NCBI GenBank assembly: GCA_030068525.1
Contig: JASJOS010000006.1
Span: 186,001-250,000 of the forward strand
Length of the DNA stretch: 64,000 bases
Reading direction: 5' to 3'
Source: Xanthocytophaga flava
GTDB taxonomy: Bacteria; Bacteroidota; Bacteroidia; Cytophagales; 172606-1
Shown: positions 43,362 to 51,413 of the stretch, one piece after another
Layout of the letters: every line of letters starts with the position of its first letter
Position numbering within the stretch: position 1 is the stretch's first letter
The notes under the pieces: model-generated
Seen by the model: the letters and a program-made list of their open reading frames with translations, nothing else
Told to the model about the DNA's origin: nothing
Database searches by the model: none
Position numbers and translations under genes: made by a program

Positions 43362-43765
43362 GGTAATAATACATTCTTGCTGATACTTTGAAGGTTCAGC
43401 GCTTCTGAGTATAGGCAATAGTATGGAAGAATATTGGAGGATGTTCTTTTGTTGTTTAAATACTGCATCCAAACTTTTCAGTATGACTTCCTTACTGGAG
43501 ATGAGTTGGTCTATCTTCCCATAATTTCCATTAGTCTGCCAGAAAATATCTAATTGAAGCTTTCACTGCTATGACGTAGTAACTGGTGGATTGTTGTTTG
43601 TATTTCCCATGTGAACAGCAGTCAATGCTAATACAGGATACACATAGAGCCATAAAAAGTATCACGTACAGATAAATGAGGGGTATCCGGTGCTCCATCC
43701 GGGAATTCAGTTAAGATGGCCTGATACTGAAGATAGATATTTTGCTGTGAGAATGAAGAATAAAA
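43362..43765 (-). other. Non-coding or decayed interval
   Basis: No intact gene. On the minus strand fragments such as QNIYLQYQAILTEFPDGAPD and YGKIDQLISSKEVILKSLDA read like protein but are separated by stops and frame changes, so this could be a decayed gene. Low confidence. Confidence 0.3.
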
Positions 43766-43790
43766 GGAATAGCTGTCAAACAGCTATTCC
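43766..43790 (-). terminator. Terminator after the glycosyltransferase gene
   Basis: A 10-bp stem GGAATAGCTG/CAGCTATTCC (43766-43775 with 43781-43790), 5-nt loop, with a T-rich run following on the minus strand. Confidence 0.8.
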
Positions 43791-43792
43791 AC

Positions 43793-44764
43793 TCAAAATC
43801 CTACTTTATCTGCAACCAGATAATCATTTGCCTTCTGTGGGTTGGATGTGGTGAGCATTTCGCCCAGAAAGCCTGCCAGAAAGGTTTGTGCACCTAGAAT
43901 AATGGCTACCAGACCTACAAAAAACAAAGGTTGATCCGTAACGCTACGTACTGTTTTGTGCAGATACAGGTTGTTATAGGCTTTGTCGATAATAAGCCAG
44001 ATGGCTACAATGGCTCCAAAGAGAAAAGAAAGTGAACCCAGAGTCCCAAAGAAGTGCATAGGACGTTTCCGGTAGCGGGTCACAAAAGAAATTGAAAGCA
44101 GATCCAGAAAGCCAAAGACAAACCGTTCGAGTCCGAATTTAGTATGACCATATTTGCGGGGACGATGCTCTACCACTTTTTCGCCAATCTTTGAGAATCC
44201 ACTCCATTTGGCTATTAAGGGAATATAGCGATGCATTTCTCCGTATACTTCTATGTTTTTGGTTACACGGCTATTGTAGGCTTTCAGGCCACAGTTGAAG
44301 TCATGCAACTGAATGCCGGAGATCCAGCGGGTTACACCATTAAATAATTTGGTCGGTATAGTTTTACTGATAGGATCATACCGTTTCTTTTTCCAGCCCG
44401 ATACCAGATCATACTTTTGTTGAGTGATCATGGTATAGAGTTCAGGTATTTCGTCCGGACTATCCTGTAAGTCGGCGTCCATGGTAATTACTACATGACC
44501 CACTGCACTCCGGAAGCCTACATGCAATGCGGCAGATTTGCCATAGTTTCTGTTAAACTGTATGCCTTTAACTGCTGGATTCTTTTGTGAAATTTGTTGT
44601 ATCACATCCCAGGAATCATCTGTACTACCATCATCAATAACAATGACTTCATAGGTAAACGCATTCGCTTTCATTACTCTCGCTATCCATTCGCAAAGCT
44701 CGGGTAAAGATTCAGATTCGTCCTTGGCGGGTATTACTACCGAAATTTGAGGTTTTTCAGACAT
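43793..44764 (-). CDS. Family 2 glycosyltransferase with two membrane segments
   Basis: 323 aa, of the polyprenyl-phosphate glycosyltransferase (GtrB/Dpm1) type: VVIPAKDESESLPELCEWI, VIVIDDGSTDDSWDVI and VITMDADLQDSPDEIPEL (the metal-binding DxD), then two C-terminal membrane helices (about 235-255 and 275-300). It would transfer a sugar from a nucleotide donor to a lipid carrier. It ends the cluster pseudo-dihydroorotase, DUF4199, DUF4199, GT2, an order I know from other Bacteroidota. Confidence 0.9.
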   Translation of the reverse strand: MSEKPQISVVIPAKDESESLPELCEWIARVMKANAFTYEVIVIDDGSTDDSWDVIQQISQKNPAVKGIQFNRNYGKSAALHVGFRSAVGHVVITMDADLQDSPDEIPELYTMITQQKYDLVSGWKKKRYDPISKTIPTKLFNGVTRWISGIQLHDFNCGLKAYNSRVTKNIEVYGEMHRYIPLIAKWSGFSKIGEKVVEHRPRKYGHTKFGLERFVFGFLDLLSISFVTRYRKRPMHFFGTLGSLSFLFGAIVAIWLIIDKAYNNLYLHKTVRSVTDQPLFFVGLVAIILGAQTFLAGFLGEMLTTSNPQKANDYLVADKVGF

Positions 44765-44838
44765 TAATGCTGTAAATAAATGAATAATAAGAGAGTATAT
44801 ACATAGTTAACGTATAAGCTCTCTCATTATAGAAAGAA

Positions 44839-45384
44839 TTATTGTAAAAATACATCACGATCTTTTTTCATGATAGCTCCAATAATAAGGGAGAAAATTA
44901 CACCAATAATAGCATATAGTATTGGACTTATTATAAAGCTATAGGTAAACATAGCCTCTGTAAACGGACGAGATATTTCAATAGCCTGATCCACTTGTTC
45001 ATCACTCATAGTTCCTTTTTCTTCCATTTGTCGTCTGGCATTATCAATTACTTTTTCTGCAAATGAAGAGTCGATTACCTTAACATACAGAGTAGTAAAG
45101 ATTCCAGAAACAAGCCCCATAACTACACAAAGCAATGTCCCAAGCCCAATTGACTGTCCTAAACTTAAATATCCACCGTTGTTTTGTCTGAAATCTTTTA
45201 AAGCTAAAATAATCGCTACAATTGGGGCTCCCCAAAAAAGTAGAGTGGAGAGATAACCTATTGCTTGATTAAAAGATAGTTCCGTAATATTTAAAATCGC
45301 ACCAATTATTGTAAGTACCAGGCCTGCGTATAAACCATAACGAAGTGCATAAGGTACCGGAGATGGTTGTTGTGTTGTTTCCAT
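44839..45384 (-). CDS. DUF4199 membrane protein
   Basis: 181 aa with four membrane helices: about 15-35 (GLYAGLVLTIIGAILNI), 42-62, 75-105 and 150-172. A periplasmic loop (SSFAEKVIDNARRQMEEKGT) lies before the last pair. Same family as the next gene upstream, with similar length. Function unknown; possibly part of envelope biogenesis through its glycosyltransferase neighbour. Confidence 0.82.
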   Translation of the reverse strand: METTQQPSPVPYALRYGLYAGLVLTIIGAILNITELSFNQAIGYLSTLLFWGAPIVAIILALKDFRQNNGGYLSLGQSIGLGTLLCVVMGLVSGIFTTLYVKVIDSSFAEKVIDNARRQMEEKGTMSDEQVDQAIEISRPFTEAMFTYSFIISPILYAIIGVIFSLIIGAIMKKDRDVFLQ

Positions 45385-45466
45385 AAAATCAGGGTAAGTG
45401 GTTTGTTTAGAAAATATATGTACTTACAAAGAAGTGAACGCTGTAAGGGTACGCTATTCTACAAAC

Positions 45467-46045
45467 TTATTTCTTCTTTTTTACTTCTGTTTCCTGCTTT
45501 TGTGATAAGTGGTTTACATTTTTGCGCATGATTGCTGCAATCATCCCTATTACCAGAATTTCAATCCCTATATTTTTGACAAATGCTCCTCCTGGAAAGA
45601 AAATGGTATCAAATGGTGTAATCTGAGGGAGAGCTGCCAGTTGTGTTCGGATCATTTGCTGAAGTTGAGGACTTTTAGTAATCACATCGCTAGTGAGCCG
45701 TTGAGACATATCTTTTTGTAGATACAGAATAAAGTTTTTGAATACATCCGGATCCAGAAATACAACAATACCATAAATCACCAGACACATTAATAACGTA
45801 CCAATGATAGCAGTTCCTATTCCGATTACAGCTCCTTCCCAGAAATGCAATACTCCATTTTGTTTTCGGTCTCTGAAATAGCCCATTGCATAAATGATAC
45901 AAAGGAGGGTTATTATAATATCCAATGTACTTAAACGTGTTAAAGCAGGTTCTCCAACTTCATATTGGAGCACTAAAAAATAGGCTATTCCAGAAAGTCC
46001 GGCTACTGTACCAAATATTAACGCAATACGTAAATACGGATTCAT
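45467..46045 (-). CDS. DUF4199 membrane protein
   Basis: 192 aa and four membrane helices (about 5-25, 38-55, 70-95, 150-172) with a Lys-rich tail. Paralogue of the downstream gene. Its ATG at 46045 abuts the stop of the pseudo-dihydroorotase gene, so these are co-expressed. Confidence 0.82.
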   Translation of the reverse strand: MNPYLRIALIFGTVAGLSGIAYFLVLQYEVGEPALTRLSTLDIIITLLCIIYAMGYFRDRKQNGVLHFWEGAVIGIGTAIIGTLLMCLVIYGIVVFLDPDVFKNFILYLQKDMSQRLTSDVITKSPQLQQMIRTQLAALPQITPFDTIFFPGGAFVKNIGIEILVIGMIAAIMRKNVNHLSQKQETEVKKKK

Positions 46046-47341
46046 TTATTTTGAATTACGAATTTCAGAATTCTGTCTGACAAGTTTTGCCTGTCCCTGA
46101 TTAATCACTCCCCACACTTTCCCTTTAAAATTCTTGCCAATAAATGGAGTATTTTTAGATAAGGAACGAATGTCTTTCTCTGTAAATGTCCATTCTGTAT
46201 CTGTATCAAAAAGAGTCAGATTGGCAGGTTGATTTTCAGAAATTGAGATGGTTGGTAAGCCTAAAATATGACGTGGTTGTTTGCTTAGAAGTCTTACAAG
46301 TTGCTCAGTAGGAAGTTTGGTATTATAGGTGTTCAGAACAGCAAAGGCTGTTTCCAATCCGATAATTCCAAAAGATGCCAGGTCAAACTCAAGATTTTTT
46401 ACTTCCACATCCAATGGATGGTGATCAGATACAATAGCATCAATAGTTCCATCTGCCAGACCTATCCACAACGCATCTATATCACTTTGTCCACGGAAAG
46501 GAGGATTTACCTTCAGGTTGGTATCAAACTCCATTAAATCGCCATCAGTAAAAGCAATCTGGTGTGCTGCAATATCACAGGTTACCTGTAGGCCTTTTTG
46601 CTTGGCTTGACGGATTAATTCTACTGACTCTGCCGTTGAGATACATGTAAAATGTATTTTGCCTCCTGTATATTCCAGAATACGCAGATCACGCATAATC
46701 ATCATACTCTCAGCCATGCGTGGCATTCCCTTCATGCCTAACATTGTGGCTGGCAGACCTTCGTTCATGGTTCCAAACTTGGTGAGCAAAGTATCTTCCG
46801 GACGGTTAATAAACAATCCCCCAAATGGCTGCAGGTATTGTAGTACTTTCAATACCATGTCAGAATTTTGGAGAGGTTCATGACCATCTGAGAACGCTAT
46901 TACTCCAGCCTGATGCAAATCCATCATCTCTGTCAGATCTTTGCCGTGCACATCGATAGTTACCGCTGCAATAGGATGAATTTTTACTGCATGGTTACTG
47001 CCTGTATGAGTTAGATAACTTACAGATTCTTTGGTCTGAATCACCGGTTGCGTATTGGGTAACAACGTGATCTCTGTAAAACCTCCCGTTGCTGCAGCTT
47101 CCCGAACCGAACGCAAAGATTCTCTGTACTCATAGCCTGGATCTGGTGCAGAAACACGCATATCTACCCAGCCTGTTGAAACTTTCAGATTGGGCTGATC
47201 AATGGTAAGGTCTGCTTGTATACTGATCTGATCCGCAATTTGTGTAATGATTCCATTTTCAATAAGAATGCTTTTGGTCTGCCCATTAAAAGGCGAAGCT
47301 GAATCCAGAATTTGGGCTGATTGGATGAGAATTTTTGTCAT
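46046..47341 (-). CDS. Dihydroorotase-like protein without the zinc HxH motif
   Basis: 431 aa amidohydrolase of the dihydroorotase family (pyrC/pyrC' group). The segment that should read DxHxH-x-R reads VDMRVSAPDPGYEYRESLRS, so the two histidines of the HxH motif are Arg and Ser. The Asp of the last metal motif (DAIVSDHHPLDVE) is kept. Such proteins act as non-catalytic partners of aspartate carbamoyltransferase in some bacteria, so a structural role is likely. A good -7/-33 promoter is upstream. Confidence 0.85.
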   Translation of the reverse strand: MTKILIQSAQILDSASPFNGQTKSILIENGIITQIADQISIQADLTIDQPNLKVSTGWVDMRVSAPDPGYEYRESLRSVREAAATGGFTEITLLPNTQPVIQTKESVSYLTHTGSNHAVKIHPIAAVTIDVHGKDLTEMMDLHQAGVIAFSDGHEPLQNSDMVLKVLQYLQPFGGLFINRPEDTLLTKFGTMNEGLPATMLGMKGMPRMAESMMIMRDLRILEYTGGKIHFTCISTAESVELIRQAKQKGLQVTCDIAAHQIAFTDGDLMEFDTNLKVNPPFRGQSDIDALWIGLADGTIDAIVSDHHPLDVEVKNLEFDLASFGIIGLETAFAVLNTYNTKLPTEQLVRLLSKQPRHILGLPTISISENQPANLTLFDTDTEWTFTEKDIRSLSKNTPFIGKNFKGKVWGVINQGQAKLVRQNSEIRNSK

Positions 47342-47367
47342 TGGGAGGGATAACGTTTTTTCCGCTG

Positions 47368-47397
47368 CAAAAGTAATGAAGGAAAAGGAGTTTACAA
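47368..47397 (-). promoter_or_regulatory. Promoter of the pseudo-dihydroorotase operon
   Basis: On the minus strand, TTG at 47397-47395 is followed after 19 bp by TACTTTTG at 47375-47368, close to the Bacteroidota -33/-7 spacing. It lies 27 bp upstream of the start at 47341. Confidence 0.6.
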
Positions 47398-47528
47398 GGA
47401 TGTACTAGTTTTTGATTTTTGCATTAAGTATAAATCACTTGATATGGAACAGCAAATGCAAAATCTTTCTGTTAAACTCAATTCATCCCAATAACAGGAT
47501 GGATAAAATATGCGAAGAAAAATAGCTT

Positions 47529-47568
47529 TTCCACTCAAACAACGTTGATGTGTGTTGTTTGAGTGGAA
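47529..47568 (-). terminator. Terminator after the ATP-grasp ligase gene
   Basis: A 15-bp perfect stem (TTCCACTCAAACAAC at 47529-47543 with 47554-47568), 10-nt loop, and an A-rich left flank (T-rich on the minus strand). Confidence 0.8.
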
Positions 47569-47581
47569 GGGAGGTTTATAT

Positions 47582-48721
47582 TTATACAATTACATGAGGT
47601 ATAAATCGGCTCGTATTGTTCGTTACCAGTGTTGTATTTTCGCGAATACCGATACCGGCAGATTCCTGCCCGATGACCCACGAACCAATTACTGCATAGT
47701 TGCCTTCAAATTCAGGCAGTGGGTAAAACTCCTGAAAAATAAAGCCTTCTTCTCCATATTCTCCTTCTGTTTCCAGAATGGTGTTGCCATTTTCTACAAT
47801 TTCCACATTAGCACCTTCACGGCTTAGTAAGGGCTTGGCTACATAGGTATCCCATGAGGCCGGTTTCTCAAAATAAGAGGGAAGCAGGTTGGGATGGTTA
47901 GGAAATAACTGCCAGAGAATAGGCAGAATCGCCTTATTGGACAATATCATTTTCCAGGCAGGTTCAATCCATAGCGTCTGATTTCTGTCTATAAGTAGAT
48001 TTTGGCCAAACTCTTCATTTACCATCCATTCCCAAGGATACAGTTTAAAGATATTCTGCATGTCCATCTCCTGATTGTCGACAAAGGTCTGTGTTTTTGA
48101 ATCCCACCCAATCTCGTCTATATAGATAAACTCAGTCACTAATTCTGCTTCGAGTGCACAGGCCCGGATATATTCTACCGTTGTCAGGTCTTCCAGTGAC
48201 TCTTTGATACAGGCAAAATAGATTTTTCCAGGCTTCAGATAGGGTTTTACTGAACGAAAATAATCTACCAGCTTTTCATGAATCGAATTAAACTGATCTA
48301 CTCCACGACGTACCTCTTCTGACCAGAAATATTGTACAATACCAGCCTCATACAAAGAGGTAGGGGTATCTGCATTGTATTCCAGCATTTTGGGAGGGTG
48401 AATTCCATCATAGGCAAGATCAAATCTTCCGTATAGTGAGGGTTCATCGTTTTCCCAACTTCTTTCTATCAATGGGATAACAGACGCCGGAATGTGAAAC
48501 AGATGATAGAGGTTATGATCCATTACATATTGCACAGCTTCCAGACACATCTCATGCAGGATATTAGTAGCTTTCTCCAGCTGTTCAATCTGGGAATAGG
48601 TGAATTGATAATAAGCCGATTCGTCCCAATATTTTATACCTTCCAGCGAATGAAAACCAAACCCCAATGTTTCTACCTTATTTTGCCAGAAGTTCCGTGG
48701 GGTAATTGCAATGCGTTTCAT
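47582..48721 (-). CDS. Glutathionylspermidine synthase-like ATP-grasp ligase
   Basis: 379 aa of the GSP synthase C-terminal family. Marks are RSWENDEPSLYGRFDLAYDG, KMLEYNADTPTSLYEAG, EYIRACALEAELV, PSYFEKPASWDTYVAKPLLS and REGANVEIVENG (ATP-binding grasp residues near the end), and ends VTNNTSRFIPHVIV. It lacks the N-terminal amidase half of E. coli Gsp. Likely ligates an amine or amino acid to a carboxylate; substrate unknown. Confidence 0.88.
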   Translation of the reverse strand: MKRIAITPRNFWQNKVETLGFGFHSLEGIKYWDESAYYQFTYSQIEQLEKATNILHEMCLEAVQYVMDHNLYHLFHIPASVIPLIERSWENDEPSLYGRFDLAYDGIHPPKMLEYNADTPTSLYEAGIVQYFWSEEVRRGVDQFNSIHEKLVDYFRSVKPYLKPGKIYFACIKESLEDLTTVEYIRACALEAELVTEFIYIDEIGWDSKTQTFVDNQEMDMQNIFKLYPWEWMVNEEFGQNLLIDRNQTLWIEPAWKMILSNKAILPILWQLFPNHPNLLPSYFEKPASWDTYVAKPLLSREGANVEIVENGNTILETEGEYGEEGFIFQEFYPLPEFEGNYAVIGSWVIGQESAGIGIRENTTLVTNNTSRFIPHVIV

Positions 48722-48752
48722 ATAGTTGATGTATGGTGATAGTAACGATAGC

Positions 48753-49085
48753 TTAACTTCTTCCCGAGCCTACACTGAAAGCAGATCTTCCAAATCCACC
48801 TCTTGAAATAGTCTGGCTTCTGGCTGTGCTGGAGTGAGGTGTTGAATACGATTCGTACCCTGTTGAACGATACACAGGGCGACCTAATGTAGAAAGGAAA
48901 TACAAACCTACAGGAGAAAATCCATGGTATCGATACGGATGGTAAACGTGCGTATAGTGCGCATTTGTATCCGATCGAAGATACAAATGGGAGTTTTTTG
49001 CTGATTTGTCTTCTTTACTCGAACAGGCTGAAGTTGAGAGTACAGCCACAACTAACGCTATATTGATGAATTGGCTCTTTTTCAT
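48753..49085 (-). CDS. Small predicted lipoprotein rich in His/Tyr/Ser
   Basis: 110 aa with a lipoprotein signal (FINIALVVAVLSTSAC) and a low-complexity mature part rich in His, Tyr, Arg, Ser and Gly (TNAHYTHVYHPYRYHGF, then RGGFGRSAFSVGSGRS). It resembles other short Bacteroidota envelope lipoproteins but no family is recognised. It lies 28 bp after another lipoprotein gene and 31 bp before the ATP-grasp ligase gene, likely one transcription unit. Confidence 0.65.
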   Translation of the reverse strand: MKKSQFINIALVVAVLSTSACSSKEDKSAKNSHLYLRSDTNAHYTHVYHPYRYHGFSPVGLYFLSTLGRPVYRSTGYESYSTPHSSTARSQTISRGGFGRSAFSVGSGRS

Positions 49086-49113
49086 TGAGATAACTCTTTA
49101 GCAGAAAATGCTG

Positions 49114-49488
49114 TTATTGGTTTTCTGGAAGCGGATTTCCTGGTTTTAATGTAACATAGATATTGTATTCAGTTGGGACCTGTACATTGATAACGTCCCC
49201 ATCTGCATTTTCTGCTTCCTGTAATTGTAGACCTAACGCTGGAATAGTATCCCGAACAACCTTGGTTCCGACGGCAACATTGTCTTTCCATATCGTATAT
49301 GTAATCACCAGTTCGTCTTTGTCTGCAGAAATGTGATTAACCTGTACAGGCATTTCAATACTTGCCTTTTTATCTAGAGACGCTGCATCTCCTTCTTCTT
49401 CCGATTTACAAGAGGTAACAAGTAGTGTACTTGTGAAAATTGTAAAAAAGACCCATAGGCGTAATCCTGATTTTGAAATGGTTTTCAT
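49114..49488 (-). CDS. Predicted lipoprotein
   Basis: 124 aa: signal and lipobox (WVFFTIFTSTLLVTSC), an acidic linker (KSEEEGDAASLD) and a small beta-rich domain (VNHISADKDELVITYTIW, then YNIYVTLKPGNPLPENQ). Probably first gene of an operon with the next lipoprotein and the ATP-grasp ligase. Unknown. Confidence 0.7.
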   Translation of the reverse strand: MKTISKSGLRLWVFFTIFTSTLLVTSCKSEEEGDAASLDKKASIEMPVQVNHISADKDELVITYTIWKDNVAVGTKVVRDTIPALGLQLQEAENADGDVINVQVPTEYNIYVTLKPGNPLPENQ

Positions 49489-50181
49489 TGGGATAAAGTT
49501 ACTTGTTATTGATTGTCGACAAGTGTTGTGTTTTAGCTGAGCAGATATTCCTTTATGAATGAGATGCTACTTTGTAACCCATCTTTACCAGATAAATAAT
49601 TTCCGCAAGGTAATTTATGAAAACAAAGATCATCCATCCTAATTTCTGGCTGTTCACATGATTTGGTGATTGAGATAGATGGATCAGGAAGAATTTAGCG
49701 ATCTGAAATCAGCTTATAAAACTTTTTGAGCCTTTTATAACGTGTAAGTGGAGCATGCGTATAATTCTATGCACACAGCAAATGGAAGAAGCAGTTTGAT
49801 TTTCTGGAAGAAAATAATTTTTGCCTGGAGTTTACCACAAAAATGCGGATGGATTGAATAAACCGCACGTTTTATGTTTGACCTGAATTCACCGCAAAAA
49901 GTTTTATGGGTACAACTCAGTTCAAACCCTTGATTTGCATAGAAATATTCACATTATAAAGATATCTCAGGACAGGATCGTATTGGGTAATTAGGTGAGT
50001 TACGCTGGTTACATACAGTTATCCAATTGGTTACAAATATAAATACCTGTAAGTGAAGCTTGTTATACAGCTTGTACTTGTTTTTTATACTCGTGAAAAT
50101 AAGCCAGAGTCTACACTATTTTTAATGCATAGGCTCATGGTTTATATTTTTCAGTTGATAAAGCTTTTTAATAAATGTTAT
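49489..50181. other. Gene-free interval
   Basis: About 690 bp with no frame above 60 codons that looks real. Only short stretches (for example MDQEEFSDLKSAYKTF at 49680-49727) look coding-like, broken by stops. I see no RNA fold or terminator of note; it may be decayed sequence. Confidence 0.4.
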
Positions 50182-51243
50182 CTAATCTACTTTCAATACC
50201 ACATGTTTGATATTCTTCCGGTCATGGGTGTAAGTAATATGAACCAGGCCATCTGCACTCTGAATCACAGCAGGATAGCTGAACTCTCCTTTGGTTTCAT
50301 CTTCCAGTTTATACACATCTATCCAGTGAATACCATCTTTGGAAATAGCTGCATTGAGTTTATAACGGCCGTTGAACCAGTTTGGTCCCTTTAGTAAGGG
50401 GTTATATATCAGTATATGGTAGCCGTTACGAAGAGTTACTGCATCTGTACCTGAGTTGGGATTGGGTACATCGATAGTGGATAATGGCTCCCAGGTAGCA
50501 CCGTTATCATGTGACCATGTTTGCACAACTTTATTCTGGCGGCTACGACAAAGTAGTTGCAATGTTTTATCCGAATGAACCAGAATACTCGGTTGAATAA
50601 CCCCGAATGTATCACAGGCAATCGTGATTTTCTTCCAGTTTTTACCTTCGCTATCCGTCTTCTCCAAATGAATGTTCCATACTTTTTCATCTGCACTTTC
50701 TGTACTCGAAGGGTAAAGGATATCTCCATTCTTTAACTGCTCGGGTTTATTTTTAATAGGACCCAGCATTCCATTGGGTAATTTTTCGGTAGCAGACCAG
50801 GTTTTTCCATTGTCTTTGGAATATTTTACCATACCCCACCAGTCTCGGGGGGACTTGCCTACTTTGTAGAACAGGAACAACTTACCTGCTTTCGAACGGA
50901 ATAGTACAGGATTCCAGCAGGGATAACGGAGTGTATCATTGATAATCCCATCGGCTACTTTCTCAGGTTTACTCCACTGATTGTTGACATTACGGGCAAT
51001 CCAGATACATACATCCGGACTGCTCTCATAGGCTCCAGCAAACCAGGATGCCAGAATACTCTTATCTGGGAGACTAACTATTGTAGAGGCATGGCAGGCA
51101 GAGAAGGGAGGGTTGTTTAGTATAAATTCCTGGCTAACAAGAGTAGCTTTGGGTGATTTATTCTGAGAAAAAACAGAATTGGTGAAAACGAAGGCAAGAA
51201 ACAGGCTTTGTACTATAAAATAGGATACTTTGGCAAAAAACAT
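50182..51243 (-). CDS. Secreted sialidase-like (BNR) protein
   Basis: 353 aa with a signal peptide (VQSLFLAFVFTNSVFSQ) and a six-bladed propeller. Asp boxes are visible: YSKDNGKTWSAT, SHDNGATWEPL and SKDGIHWID; FSACHASTIVSLPDKSIL is near the N-terminus. Bacteroidota proteins of this group include exo-alpha-sialidases and other glycan-trimming enzymes; sialidase activity is not proven by the sequence. Confidence 0.8.
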   Translation of the reverse strand: MFFAKVSYFIVQSLFLAFVFTNSVFSQNKSPKATLVSQEFILNNPPFSACHASTIVSLPDKSILASWFAGAYESSPDVCIWIARNVNNQWSKPEKVADGIINDTLRYPCWNPVLFRSKAGKLFLFYKVGKSPRDWWGMVKYSKDNGKTWSATEKLPNGMLGPIKNKPEQLKNGDILYPSSTESADEKVWNIHLEKTDSEGKNWKKITIACDTFGVIQPSILVHSDKTLQLLCRSRQNKVVQTWSHDNGATWEPLSTIDVPNPNSGTDAVTLRNGYHILIYNPLLKGPNWFNGRYKLNAAISKDGIHWIDVYKLEDETKGEFSYPAVIQSADGLVHITYTHDRKNIKHVVLKVD

Positions 51244-51413
51244 GTGATAAGCTAATTGAATAGAAACTAATTATGGTGTAATAGATTGGGAATAGCTAAA
51301 TGTTGGGATCATGGGTGTATATTCACAAGATAGAAAAGAATAAACCAGATCACAAACATTGTACGATTTGGTTTATGCTTTATACAACTTCTTATACAGG
51401 AGATGAACAAAAA

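Noticed and set aside
47392..47589. 65-aa minus-strand frame after the ATP-grasp gene
   Set aside because: It contains the terminator hairpin and promoter of neighbouring genes and looks like intergenic DNA.
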